From assembly GCA_002221725.1 (NCBI GenBank), contig NJFT01000054.1:1-64000 (forward strand): 64,000 nucleotides of DNA, in the 5' to 3' direction. Below the pieces are notes generated by a model. The model worked only from the letters and a program-made list of their open reading frames with translations. It made no database searches and was not told the DNA's origin. The position numbers were made by a program, and so were the translations under genes. Below, one piece after another: positions 45,836-58,245 of the stretch. Numbering within the stretch: the stretch's first letter is position 1; every line of letters starts with the position of its first letter. The DNA is from Scedosporium boydii. Taxonomy: Eukaryota > Ascomycota > Sordariomycetes > Microascales > Microascaceae.

Positions 45836-48800
45836 GTCGACATGTTGCCACAACTTGGCAGAAGAGAGATGCGATGTATCTCCAGCTCAGGTCTTGCTTG
45901 CTCGCAGAGCCGTCGGAATCGAAGCTCTCTCCTTTAGTAGAGAAGACGTAAGACGTACTTTAAGAGAAATAAAATTACGAAATCGATAAGATTGAAGAGA
46001 AGAATCCCATGATGTCAAGGACAGATCAGTCGCTCTCAAACGTGATACACGAGAGCCTCTATGGGTTGGCTAAAAACGGGTAATTTAACACGAGGCACAC
46101 CCAAGATATTCGAACAATCGATATTGATATTACTTCGTAGGCCCTGATCTTTCTCTTTCGGGTCTTTAGTATATCCGATTTGCGTGAGATGATCCCGACT
46201 GCCCGTTGCGAGATCTACTTCTTCAACAATAGCTCGGTCCCGTTTCTGCTCGTCTCAAGTCGCGCACTATCCTCACCATTACAAACAAGGCGTAATCGGC
46301 GAGTCACTACAGGGCTCCATCAAACCCGAGTTTTTCAAAGCCAAAATCTAAATACAAGAACCGGGGCCGAGGGGCCAATTACAAGTTTAGACAAGAAGGC
46401 GGGTTCCTAGGCGGGTTCACTAGGACTTTGCTGCTTGACTGGATATGATTAAAGAAAGGGTGGTGGGTTCGGTGTGGGGCCAAGTGATGAGGAGCAAGGT
46501 CCGCCACTCAGAGCAGGAAATGGGTCAAGCATCTGGAAAAGATCGGACAGGATGGGGCGCGGGATGAGCCTTATTCTTAGGGGAGCTGATTAGCTCCCGC
46601 GACACTGCCATCGCCAAGGCGTGCTTTCGCAGCTGATGGTCTGTACGTCAAAAATCAGGCAACAACAGCGAGGGTTCTAGATCTGGGGAGCCAGGCGGCA
46701 GGGCGAATCTGATAAGCAGCGTACGGGCGGGCTGGTGAACTGAGCAAACGCACCGAGGATTCTACCTCATTGGATTCCGTCCCGTTGCGGACCGGCCACC
46801 CATATGGCAAACGTGAAAAGGACGATGTCGCACAATGGGATCTACGAACTTTTTGTAATGGGATGTAATCGGCGATCAAGCCTTGACAGTTTGCGAAAGG
46901 TCGGCCGTAAGACTCGTGTCGGGGACCTTTTTTCGATGCATCTGAGAAATCTCTGGTCAGGCCCAGACCGGAATCAGGCTGCGGCGAGCAACATGAGCAA
47001 TGTGAGGAACCTGAATCCGAGCTAGCCTACATGCTTCGAATACCGGGCCAGTTCCACAACAATCGAGCCTCAGACTGTTTTTGACCCTCAGCCACTGATG
47101 CAGAAGTTCCTTCACACTCTCCACAGTCAAAAAGCCTTAGCCCTGAGATTCTGGCAGAGAGCCAGCCTTCGACCTGCCGATGGGCACCCACTCCCGAGAT
47201 GGGCATGACAGCGCTTCAAAAAACAAATAAAAATCATAATCTGAGCGGGGAGATTTCTTTTAGGACCATTTTACAGAAGGTCTCATCGGCCATGCCATCG
47301 GTATTCAACACGGTGTTTGGCAAGTTAACTGCAAACCGCCCACATTACTCCGTACTTCGTATGTGTGGCTTGGGCCCGATGCTTTCTCCCGTTGAACACT
47401 GGTGCGTCCCGGTAGTCTGGGGCTGCCGTGCCACAGGAACTCAGCATCGCCAGTGGCATGGCTGTCTTCATTTATGCAGTGCATGTTATGAGTAGGGTTG
47501 GTGAGGCTCACATAGGCGGGAGTGGGAATGCTATTTTCGGTCTTGAGACTCGGAGGGAGCCGGGAGGTCATCAATGCAGACTCTCTTTGTCCCACCCAAA
47601 ATAATCCATCCCCGATGAATCATGACTCGGCCGTGGCGCTGGCGAGAAGGCGAACTGTAAACTGTCTGCCAGAGTCGTCTGCCCCGAAGCCTACGCAATA
47701 GGCATTTTTCGAGAAGCCCGAAAAGTGAACAGAATTGATAGAATACGAACGTGAGACGAAGAGGGGGATTCCTTCGTAAAGCAGGCATATTGACATGACC
47801 TTCTGTGGGGCATGTCGTGCAGCAATTGCAATTGTGGCTCTCTCCCGAGCCTTCTCGTTCCAATACGGATACCCGGCATCTCATCATCGCTGTGCCGAGA
47901 ATCTTCTCGGCCTTCGGAAGAGTAATAGATGATGGTTTAGGGAGGCTTCCAAGCATGGATAGCATTTGATGTCACCTCCACTCGGGCAGATTGACGGCAT
48001 CAATAGTGTTCTGGTGTGTTGTGTGTGCAGGTTACCCCGTTTATCGACATTTGACAAGGCGCAGCAAGTTCCTGTCGCATTCGAACCCTAGTCAATTGAT
48101 GAGGCAATTCACAAAGAGCGAAGCCAGCAGGTGGGGGAATAAGAGATAGCACAGAGCACCCTAAGACCAATACTCGAGTACGAAGTACAAAGGAGAAGTT
48201 AATGTGGGCATTCTCAATCCGTGACCCTTTCTCGATTTATGAGCTTCCTTGGGCTTCCTCCTTCCTCTCCTTAAGCTGGGCTGGTTGCGGCAGGTGTTGG
48301 CCCGCGGGACAGACCGACTTAGAGCCGGAGGGCAGGCGCAAGGAACAGCGAAATTGACATCTCGAATGTATTAGCGGGGCGGCCTTCGAGGAGACCTTCC
48401 TGACTTCTCAGGCTGGTGTGGCTGAGGCCGGACCCCAAAATGTGGCCCTGCAAATCCAATCAGAGGCCAGACGTATTAATATTTCCATTTGGTCAATTCT
48501 TAGACTTCCTTCATAAAAAGCCTGCCAAAATATTCAACTTCGCACAATGGGCCTGGCAGGATCAATATGTGGTGCACAGCTAGTGCACAGCCTCAGTGCT
48601 CGCATTCCCAGGGTGGTGTAAGTATACCAAGGTACCCATCCATTGTATGGCGGGGAAGCCGTAGTATTATCAGCTATTGGCACTGTAATTTCCAACTAAG
48701 AATATGGTCACCTTCGTTGTTAAACACTGTGACCAAGTCCGAGGTACAAATAATTACTTGAGATGTTGTTAGTCACCGATCCCTTCGCCCTGTCGATTCG

Positions 48801-49528
48801 GTGCGCGAACAACAATGAAGTGGTACTTCGGACTTCGTACTTCGTACTTGGTGGTGTGCTTGTCCCTGGGCCCTCTTGTGAATGCATCAATCCATTGATG
48901 TGTCTCGCCTTAGCCGCCGTGTCTGTCGCTTGTCGTTGCACAATTGGGGACGATCGGTCCAGTCCAGCCCGGTCCAAAAATACCTTTGAACAGGCCCAAG
49001 TCGTATAAAACATGACCTTGTATCTCACCGCATTGCTGCATCCATCTTCCTTTGCCCTTCGGTGATGTTACCACCCAGAGCCTTCATGCGGGAACTTTCC
49101 ACAGCGGCTGCCTCTTGAAGATCAGTAAAGAGAGACAACAGCACAATCTCACCCTCGTTTGTTCCTTCCTTTCTTCAACACTCCCTGTCTCACTTGACAA
49201 TCCACATTTGAAGTCGATCGCTCAAGTCTAAAGCTCTCGATCTCAGCTGAACCCCCACTTGGAAGTAATTTGATCACTCCCAAGCGCCGAGTCCATCGCG
49301 TTCTAGTGTCCAAACTTCGTTCGATTGTTTCCTTTACCCCATTCGTGTCTTCTGTCTTCTCTCTCCCTTGAGATCTCCTCTTCAATAGACGCGTGAGCTT
49401 CAATCGTCGCCACCGGGCTTCCTTGTCCCTTTGCGAACATCCCGCTCGCCTTTGAAGAATTAGCCGCCCAGCTCTTTTCTTCTCTTTCCGTTCCAGTCCG
49501 TCCACCACAAATAAAAGGGGGCGTCGCG
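45836..49528. other. Gene-poor stretch of about 3.7 kb
   Basis: No supported gene. It has four TACTTCGTA/TACGAAGTA motifs (46131, 47353, 48179, 48838), the densest run in the window. From about 49000 the sequence is pyrimidine-rich and is the likely leader of the ankyrin gene. Overlapping short frames lack motifs. Confidence 0.55.
48838..48846. repeat. Example of the recurrent TACTTCGTA motif
   Basis: This copy is part of a near-tandem ACTTCG/ACTTCGTAC run. The same 9-mer or its complement also occurs at 13007, 16523, 24834, 25769, 26753, 27535, 46131, 47353, 48179 and 60894, always outside genes. Confidence 0.75.
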
Positions 49529-51846
49529 ATGGAGTCGTCCGCTTCTCCTTCGGGAGCAAGCTCGCACGCGACGCAAACCGGCCGGCCTTCGCTCTGGACA
49601 GACTCGGACCAACGCAAGCTTGGCCGTCTCTACGTCTATACGACTCTGCCCCTCAAGAAGATCCTCGATGTCATCCGAGCTTCCTCTCCTACCTCTGGAC
49701 CTGGGTAAGTGAGACGCCTGTCTTTGCCCTCTCCACTTGCTATGAGTACCATGGCTAACATCGTCGACGCAGAAAGGATTCGGCCAACAAAAAGCTCAAT
49801 GCTATGCTCGACAAGGAGCCCCGATGGCTCCGTCCTCGTACCTCCACCGATGTGGAGCGCCGCATGACAGCTCTGGCACATTCGCCCACTCGATCGATCA
49901 AGCGCGAGCTTCCATCGCCCGGCGGTATGCAACAACACTACGACCAATCCCCCATCTCTCCTGCCGACTACAACAACCATAACCCCTGGAGCCTGACGCC
50001 TAACAACGGCTTCGTCGCCCCATCGCAAGCCGCCCATTACGACTACGACCCGACTCTGCTCCGAATACATCCTCCTGATACAAACTACCAAGCTCTATCA
50101 TACTCTCCGGAGACTCCAGCCAACCTTACCAACCAAATCGTCGCTGAACCAGTGACGGAACCACATCCACCACCCACTGGACTCCCTCACCGCTTTAGCA
50201 ACTTTTATCGTCGCGGTACAACCATGACTAACTCGACCGAGAGAACCACGACCGAGCTGAGGCGCGCGCTCTCGGGATACTCCTCGAATATTGTGACCCA
50301 CGTTCGACGGGTCGTAAAACGATACACGATGCCCGTCCAACAAGGGCAGAGTAACTCACCCCTTGCCGAGCATAGTGACAGTGCCTCGGGCTCTAGAAGA
50401 GATTCCTGGATCCACGATGAACACGCCCCGCCCGAGAGGACGGGAGAACTCTACTTACCTGGCGACTACCTGCTCATGGACGCCCTCCTCCAAAGACAAG
50501 CTCCTTGCGTCGAGGGGTCCCCCGAGCACCAAACCCACAACTGCCTCTGTCGCGCCGCCCTTCAGATCGGCGGCACAGTTTGGGTTGACGAGAATGGAGG
50601 GCCATCCCCACTCGCTCGGAGCCTGATGCAAAACGGCGTTGCTACTCCGGCAGATTTTAATACCTGCGATGTGTTTGAGAATTTTCTCATGCACATGCTG
50701 GTCGCCCGCGACGTCGACCACTTTTATATACTGCAACTTGTTTCGTCCAACGTCAATTGCCGCCAGAGGAACGTCGCAGGCCAAACCTTTCTGCATCTTC
50801 TCCAACCATCCTGGCTCGACGACCCCATCACTGGTCTTGGTCATCTAACAACTCTTATTCAGTCCTTTCGTCACGACATGCCGTTCCTCCTCGCCAGGGA
50901 CTGCTACGGTCGCACCTTCCTCCACGTACTTCGATCCAAGGTCCAAGATGCCACTCGCTTCAACCAACTCCTCCAATCACTCGACTTCACTCTGCGTCGT
51001 GACGCCTTCGGGTCCGTTCCCGCCTATGAGCCCGACGCGCTTCACATCAAACCCCTACGGCGCGCCATTACATCGGTGATGAGCGAAGACGCGTCGATGT
51101 CATCGTATGACCAGCCAGCACTCCCTGCAATGGACCTTGACTTGGTATCCGCACATGCTAGGCTTATCGAGATGGTCAAGAGGGCACAGGAAGAGCCCCA
51201 TCTCGAAGATGCCCGTGGCCGAAACGGACTTCACTGCCTTGCAGCTGTCATCCTCAGCGACGTGTCTCTCCTTCGACAGGCCGGAATGGCAAACAAGTCC
51301 GACAAGAGCACCCAATCGGCGCAAGGCGACACAGCGTCCAGCAAAAAGCGCAAGCGAGAAACCGGCCTCAAGCACACCGATTCGTCCAAGGAGCGTCTCA
51401 CGCTCCGCGAAACCATCGCCAACAACCTGATCCTCTCGGGCGTCAACGTAAACCATTACGACGCCGACGGCAACACGGTTCTCATGGCCTTCGTGGCCCA
51501 GCTGCCCGAAGACGATGACTACAAGATGCCTGTGGAAATCCTCAAGCTCCTCATCAAACACAACGCCGACGTCAACGCCAGGAACCGCCGCGGCGAGACG
51601 GCGCTGCACATCGCGGTGCGCCGCGGCAGGAAGCTGGCCATGCGCACGCTTGTCGAGAACGGCGCCAACGTCCATGTGCGCGACGCTGCGGGCCGCGGAC
51701 TGCTCGACGTGGCGGACGAGATGGCGAGGTGCAGCAATGCCAATAAGCCCTATATGCATTCCGAGGCGTGTAGGGCGTTCTTGTCCGGGCACCACGCCGT
51801 CCAGGACCCGTCCATCCTCCAGGAGTGGGGGGTGGCTGACTTGTAA
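49529..51846 (+). CDS. Ankyrin-repeat protein with short N-terminal helical motif
   Basis: Two exons, 49529-49704 and 49773-51846, give 749 aa; the 68-nt intron has a GCTAAC branch site. The N-terminus (SDQRKLGRLYVYTTLPLKKILDVI) resembles the end of a Clr5-type motif found on many fungal ankyrin proteins; this is a weak reading. A Ser/Pro/Gln-rich linker follows, then a globular middle. Ankyrin repeats are clear at about residues 620-715 (DGNTVLMAFV, EILKLLIKHNADVNARNRRGETALHIAVRRG, LVENGANVHVRDAAGRGLLDVAD). A basic KKRKRE could be a nuclear signal. Function is unknown; a protein-binding regulator is the most that can be said. Confidence 0.83.
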
Positions 51847-52539
51847 GAAGTTTCGACAATTATTTTATTTTTACTTTTTTTTCTTCTTTTCATTTTTTTT
51901 TTCTTCTTTTTCCTTTTTTCTCTTTTCCCTTCTCGGGTTCTTTTCTCTTCTTGGATGGAGAGAACTATTTGGGCTTTTGTGTATGAAGGGATGACGGGAT
52001 TTGGCATCATGCCCCCCCTTTATTTTTGCTTTTCCAAGCTTGTTGCTATGCTTGAAGCTTTCGGCGCGCATGATGGTTGGGTTTTTGATTTTTGTCTTGG
52101 CCGGATGAGCCTTTCTTTTGGGATACCCGTATGTACGACTATGATTAGATTCCTGTCTGTACTCGTTCTTTTTCTTCATCATCTTCGGATTTGGGTTGTT
52201 TTCATTCTTCTTGTTCTCTAGCTTAGAAACAATAGACGGTGTCTAGTCTTTTTTCTATGGTGGAGGTTATGTCGAGCATGAGAGCCTCATTCGCCCACTA
52301 TGGGCATCGAAATCTCCTTGAGATATATGACCAGGGATGAGTGTTTGAACGGCGCCAGGTATCTCATCTCAACCCGTTGGTCCCCTTGAGCGCCCACCAG
52401 GTGTGAGTCTTAAATCGGTATGGGGATCCCACCTAACTCCCTGGCAAGGATTGCCGCTGCACTAGACTCTGCTACTCTTATTTGATAGTTTCGCCCACCA
52501 ACCTCGTATTAGCTCTACTCATCTTTATTATTGATGTTT
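51847..52539. other. Pyrimidine-rich 3' flank, then unexplained sequence
   Basis: The first 100 nt are almost pure T/C on the plus strand, the probable 3' UTR of the ankyrin gene. The rest has no gene; it might hold further remains of the decayed NB-ARC gene to the right, but I cannot recognise any. Confidence 0.5.
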
Positions 52540-52746
52540 TGGCTCCCCCCCTTCCCCCCCTGAGAAGTCACGCAACAGATCCAATAGATTCCGAGCATCG
52601 AGACTATCCACGGATATAGCATTGGCCGGTCTGAAACCGCGACACCCTCGAGAGTTGATAATAAACACGGAACCACATCCGCAATTGGGGACGTACCTTG
52701 CCTAGTCATCCCAACATTATCGGCACTGCTGATGGCCAAGAACCAA
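52540..52746 (-). pseudogene. Frameshifted NB-ARC remnant downstream of the patatin gene
   Basis: Beyond the stop at 52747 the minus strand still encodes NB-ARC-like segments in two other frames. NWFLAISSADN (52716-52748) resembles a kinase-2 motif that has lost its key acidic residue. GSVFIINSRG and then ANAISVDSLDARNLLDLL (52561-52680) resemble the next NB-ARC blocks. Spacing from the P-loop at 52933-52953 (about 70, then 25 codons) is right for NB-ARC. At least two frame changes separate the pieces. No repeat domain is recognisable further on. Confidence 0.65.
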
Positions 52747-54306
52747 TTACGATGTTGGGCACTCCGGAGACGGGACGTCACACACAGGAGGCTGTCGGTG
52801 TGGCGCCGGCGATGGAGCAAAGGAAGGTCCCTGGGCTAATCCGCAGACATCTTGGCTGCCGCTTCCGTGAAAGACCGATTGGCATGGCCCACAGTTGGCG
52901 CATCGATCTGCATGCCGGAGCGCAAGCTCCGCCTTTCCAGAGCCCCCGATACCGGTAAGGAGGAGGCTCTTACAGCCTAGTCGAGATAAATCGAAACCTT
53001 CCTGGATTTCAAGCAGTTCCTCCTCTTGGCTGTAGAACGTAGGAATTCTGCCCGGGAGATCAGAGGAAGCAGCATCCTTCTCAGAATCGAGTGCTTTGAA
53101 TAATGCGGTTAGATACACGGCGAATTACGAAAGTTTCTCCCGAACAGACGTACTTTTCCTTGGTTTAAGCAGGCGCGCACATCGCCTCATTTCAAACGCG
53201 TGCTCCTTCAGGTATGCCTTGGTGACCGCCGAGATTTGCTGCAAGGCGTTCTCATCGCCATCATTTAGCTCTACCGACTCCAGGCCTCTGTCGGCATCAA
53301 ACCGATGGTATGCATCCGCAACGCCCGCCTTTTGGAACCTATTTTTGTCCGTTGTCCATTAGCCTCAACTCCGAATGTGATGAGATATTAGTCGAGTCCG
53401 AGACATACCTAGCTTTTATCTCCAAATGTGTGCGGTGACAGTCTGTTGCAATCTTGGCCAACATGTCAACTGCACCTTTTATTGATAAAGCCCCCTTGGG
53501 GATAAACCTGGTCCTGAAGCTTGGCTTCTTGCGTTCGAACGTCCGACGGCCGGTCCCTATGGAGACAAGACAAGCGACGCCCGTCACCGCATCCTTCAGA
53601 GGCATCGGCCACTCGGCAGATTCGAGTTCTGCTAAAGCGGCACGAGCCGGATTATTTTGGCTGATGGCTCCGTCGATATAGTTGACCCCATTTATCGTGA
53701 CGGCCGCCGAGGTCGCGAGGCAAGCGTCGACAATGGGGCAGGCCTCGATGCTTGCACGAACGCCGTAGGTTCGGAGTAGGTAGTCGTCGCGCGTCGTTTT
53801 CGCGACTGTGGTGACGGCAACCTGCACGATGCGAGTTAGGAATATGGATCCAAATACAGCTGGGTGGAAAGGAAAGCATCAAGGGGCGTGTGCTTATGTA
53901 CAGGAATGTGGTCACCATCTGAAGGGTTGGCCTCATACATCGCATCCTCGCTGCCAGACTGGCGTTGAATGAGATCGATCATGCGGTCCCTTGATCCCAT
54001 GGAGACCAACCTAGAAGGCCACTTAAAAGAGCCACGTTCGAACATCTTTGACCCGAATGTCCTGAAGAGCGTCTCACACTCATCAAGCGTCTTGCCGAGA
54101 CGGCCAATTAAAATCGCAAGTAGACCACCGGTGCTGGTCCCGCAAATGAAGTCGAAACATTCTTTAGGTTCGGGCGTATACTCCAACTGGCTGTGGATTC
54201 GAACTTGAAGCATTAGTTCCTTTAGGATTAATATTTCCGACAAGGCGCGGATGCCTCCGCCGTCAAGGCAAAGGACACGAGGCTTTACCGCACCTGCCGC
54301 CATCAT
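52747..54306 (-). CDS. Patatin-like phospholipase with truncated NB-ARC (NLR-type), probably decayed
   Basis: Four exons, 54306-53902, 53821-53409, 53338-53154 and 53093-52747, give 449 aa. ATG 54306 (MMAAGAV) starts just before the patatin domain; the frame stays open upstream, with another ATG at 54486. The catalytic dyad is intact: oxyanion DGGGIR (residues 15-20), Ser58 in GTSTGG, Asp185 in YIDGAISQNNP. The patatin domain runs to about residue 330. Exon 4 opens an NB-ARC domain with P-loop LLTGIGGSGKAEL, but the frame is lost soon after and stops. Related fungal NLR-type proteins join patatin, NB-ARC and TPR or ankyrin repeats and act in non-self recognition. Here only lipase plus P-loop remains. 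It may be a pseudogene or a shortened but active lipase. Confidence 0.75.
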
Positions 54307-54952
54307 CGCGCCTCGGATCACATCAAACACTACAAAACAACTATAGCCATGGTCATCAGATGGCAGGAGAGAAGAAAGAAGAGAGGCCGTTCCTAGGGCT
54401 AGCACATCGAAAGAAGGTGTTGTACCGGCCTCTCCATATAATGCGTATGCACATACTGGGAGGCGATGCCCAACTCCCAAGCCCATGATGTCAAGTTCCT
54501 CCCCAGTATCTCCATTCCCCAAATGTTGCAATCACTAGCACTTAAGCACACCTCGTTCCGCCATCCAGGATAATGGGCAAGGCTCTGAGGATGCATACTA
54601 CATACGAGTACTTGAAGGCGTGCAGGAGTGTGGGCGAATCGTTGGAGGGGCCCCTTTGTCGCAGCTCATGCAGCGACCCGGGCTTCGCACTCCTGGCGGT
54701 TAACACGCTCGAAAATGCAGGCAGAGATAGGTTCCTTGACTACCTATAGTCAGGCCACGTCCTTGTTTCCATACCCGTCATCCGCTTATCAGCACAGCCC
54801 TCAGTGTCCTCTCGACGGTGCAGGGCTTGTTCAATAAATCAAAGCATGGACGCGCCGCCTGAAGGGGTAAGAGTTTTGGGGTTCAGAATTTGTTGTTCAG
54901 TTGTGGGTAGTGGGAAACGAATATAGGTACTTCTAACCAAGTTACATTCCAA
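54307..54952. other. Intergenic, upstream of the patatin gene
   Basis: It is mostly the upstream region of the patatin gene, whose frame stays open to about 54530, so a longer N-terminus is possible. No other gene is seen before the tRNA. Confidence 0.55.
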
Positions 54953-55038
54953 GGTCCAATGGTCTAGTTGGTTAGGACGTCGGATTCTGATGCAATGCAG
55001 AGAATTCCGTAAGCCCAGGTTCGAATCCTGGTTGGACC
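54953..55038 (+). tRNA. tRNA-Gln (anticodon CTG) with a 14-nt intron, second copy
   Basis: Same fold and anticodon as the copy at 8616-8701, but the acceptor is GGTCCAA/TTGGACC: a T-A pair there is a C-G pair here, changed on both sides. The intron differs in sequence but not in length or position (one base 3' of CTG). Confidence 0.9.
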
Positions 55039-55048
55039 TCATCATTTA

Positions 55049-55054
55049 TTTTTT
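55049..55054 (+). terminator. Pol III terminator of tRNA-Gln
   Basis: A T6 run begins 10 nt after the tRNA end. Confidence 0.65.
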
Positions 55055-57187
55055 GGCCGTTGCCCCCTCCTGCACCCGGCCTCCTTCCCTCTCTCTTATT
55101 CTTCTCCTTCCACCATTCAATTTATCTTCTTGTATGTCTGGTATTGTATAAAATTGACAGCTGTAAACTTCTTTTTTACTTGATCAAATGTTTAATTACG
55201 AATCCCTCCATCGTGTTACTGTTACGATGGGCTACCCATGACAAGGACATCAATCAATTGATCTGAATGGCGGGCACACAGATGTCTACGTCTACCTCTG
55301 AGCCCGGACATGGCCTTTTCAGGAACCCAAATATCTCGCCCGGAGCTCCTCCGAATCCAGAGAATATCGAAGAACGCTCCCCAAGTCATCTCGAGATTTT
55401 GCTCTGTTTCATTCGCCAATCGAGTAAACCCTCTCCGGCATGTTCCCCCATCCTGTCAAACCCCAAACAGGCTGTTGCCGGAACCGAAGACCCGCCCTTC
55501 CCTTGCCCCAAATATCCGGGACAGGCACTCTTCCCCATCGTTCTCTTCTTTAAACGTTTTAACCTCGAACCGTTTTTGGTAACCGGACCTTTCGTGCTTT
55601 GGATTTATAAAGCCCTCTTTGCGATTGGCTTGTATTTCATACCCCTCCCCCGTCCCCCCAATCTACAAGGCATAACAACACAAGCGTGTTGGGCTCAAGC
55701 GCTCTCATGATGCGGTAAGACGAAGACGACATGTATTAAGCTTTTTGACGGCTCCGCTCCGAGAGATTGTGCCGCTTTTGACAGATTGAAGAGCGTGCTT
55801 TTTGCCCAATCGTCGTGGCGTTACCTAGGGTGGTTTCTGTGAAGAGTTGCTCCCAAAGGCCGAAAACGGGATCGCTGATCAGCCGTTGCTAGTACCATCC
55901 GAGACGTGGGTGTGCGTAAGCTTGTAAGTTTGTGCCCTCTATATCCCTTCTTTCTTTCTGGTCCCCTCTCTTGCGTGCTCGTTCTATGAATTCGGAGACA
56001 GGGACAGAGTCCACATTAGAATGTATGGTTGCCAGGGAGAAATGTCGTCTACTAACAGCAGACTGCCCCTCTTCTCCGTAAATATTACATCTGCGTGGTA
56101 TACTAACCGCTTCGGTCTTCCGTAGAAGAGAAAGGCAAGCGGTGAATGAGCACTTCCTTCCATGCACTGGCGCTCTAGTCGGTTCTAACATCGGCATGAA
56201 CCTTTCTAGTACCATCCATGGTAGGTCTCATTCCTCCTCTTTCTATCCCTACCTCGTCTAGAGAATGGCTCTGCCCCATGGCCACACCATTTGCAAAACT
56301 CCGAAACACACTCCGGTAGACATTTGATCTCCCCGGCCCAGTGCCGACATCGTCCCTTACTATCTTCCATCCCTCAATACCTCCTCACCTCCACCTCCAC
56401 CTCCACACGCTGCTTCGGAAAGACCCAACTCCCCTTGCATACTAGCATACTCGTACACTAGCCACGGGCGTAAACCGAGCTTAAGAAAACGCCATCTCTC
56501 TCTCGGCGATATTATCTACCCCTTGACTGCTCTACTCAACTAATACACTCGTCATGCACACAGTTCTCTATCTCCTCCTTGCCCCTCCCCAATTTCCTCC
56601 GACCAAGACCTTGAGCAATATTATATATAAAACATCAATATAAACTTCATCTGTCCCCCTCTCCACATCCGCCTGAACATTCGGATGCCGTTTATTCAAT
56701 TTTTGGAAGGACCAATCGACGTGCCTCCAAATCTAATCAACAAGCAATGACAAATTTCGAGATTGGGCATTGGGTACTTTTCTTCTCAAGCCAAGGCGCA
56801 GCGTCGAGGAGCGTACCTGGTTCCAGAAAAGACGACGACGATACCTCAGGGCACGATATGTCATCCAAGGAATTGGTCCGGCTAAACCGCCTCGTGCTGG
56901 CTAGACGACCGCGAAGTGAGGGAGAATGTAATGATATGGATGGGAGCAACGTAAGATGGTATAGAGTCCATGGACGGATATTGAGAGGGGTGTGTTAAGA
57001 GGAATACCGAGACTGGGGAGTTTCGCTCTGCTCCATACATAAGGATGGAGGCTTCCGCCGTCTCCATTCATGGATGATAGACTTTCTGGCACCTGATGCT
57101 CGATTCTCTATTTCCCCATTCCCACCAAGATCCTGATTAGATCTTCTCCAGCCTCGTCGCGCCTAAAAAATACCCAACACCTCCACA
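55055..57187. other. Gene-poor stretch of about 2.1 kb
   Basis: No supported gene. An ATG-initiated 147-codon frame at 55267-55710 lacks any motif I know. Repeated CCACCT triplets near 56390 are simple sequence. The right end is the promoter and leader of the cytochrome-domain gene. Confidence 0.55.
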
Positions 57188-57957
57188 ATGGGTCTCCTTT
57201 CCCTCACGACTCTCACCCTCGCCACCCTTGCCGTCGCGGCCCCTTCCCCGCGACAGGACGCCGGGCTCACTTACAAGGATTTCTCCAGCTCCAATGGCAT
57301 CGTCTACAGAGTCGCCATCCCCGATGTAACCGCCGCCCCCTTCGATGTCGCTCTCCAGATCGTCGCTCCCAAGGCCGTAGGATGGGCCGGCCTCGCCTGG
57401 GGAGGAAGTATGCTAAACAATCCTCTCACTGTTGCCTATCCCAACGGTGATACTGTGACCGTATCTTCCAGGGTTGCCGGGTATGTATGATCCCCTTTTC
57501 ATCTCCATATGACCGTCCCACGGACACACATGCACACATACGAGAGACAAAACATCCCATTACCGGCATCCAACTAACGCCTGCCCTCTCCAGTGGCTAC
57601 CAACCCCCCACCCCCTACGCCGGCGCCGAATACACCGTCCGCCCCGGCACAACCGTAAACACAACCCACTGGGTCCTCGACGCCATCTGCAAAGGATGCA
57701 GCCAATGGAACGGTGGAGGCCTCGACCCCAGCGGCGACGTCGTCCTCGCCTGGGCCTTCGCCCCCAACGCAGTCGCCAACCCTTCCAGCAACACGTCCAA
57801 CATCGCCTTCCACAACCAGGGCAAGGGCGCCGAGAATTTCGACCTCGCGGCTGCCAAGGTCAAGGATTTCGAGGCCATCGTCTCGGGTGGGACGGCGGGT
57901 GGGGATGAGGCGCCTGCTAGTTCGTCGTCGGCGGCTGCTGCTGCTCCTACTCCTTGA
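57188..57957 (+). CDS. Secreted cellobiose-dehydrogenase-type cytochrome b domain protein
   Basis: Two exons, 57188-57480 and 57594-57957, give 218 aa. A signal peptide (LLSLTTLTLATLAVAAPSP) precedes a single CDH-cyt (DOMON-like) domain. The haem ligands expected for this family are present: Met75 in GLAWGGSMLNNPL and His171 in IAFHNQGKGAENFDL. The domain also has the family's conserved Cys pair (AICKGCSQW). The protein ends in a short Ser/Ala tail. No flavin dehydrogenase domain follows, so this is a free-standing cytochrome domain. Such proteins are common in plant-degrading or saprotrophic fungi; an electron carrier role outside the cell is likely but unproven. Confidence 0.9.
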
Positions 57958-58245
57958 GATAGTGTTGAAATTAGAGAGGAGAGAACAAAAAGAGGGGGTG
58001 TGTTGATCCCACGATGGAGATTGCGTCGCTGAGGTGAGCTGAAGAAGGGAAGAAAGAGTTGTCTTAAGTTCATGTTCATGTACATTCCGTTTCCTAGTTT
58101 AGCACGGTTTGGTGCCAATCGTTATATGGGCCCGCGACTGTTGCTATGTACATATGCATTGGAAGACTTTCACAAATGAAAAAGCGCTGGGATTGCTGTG
58201 AAGGCTATGCATTTTTCCTTTCTTTTCTCTAACCTTTTTACCCTC

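Noticed and set aside
55267..55710. 147-aa frame
   Set aside because: No recognisable domain, overlaps another frame of similar length, and composition is unlike the real genes.
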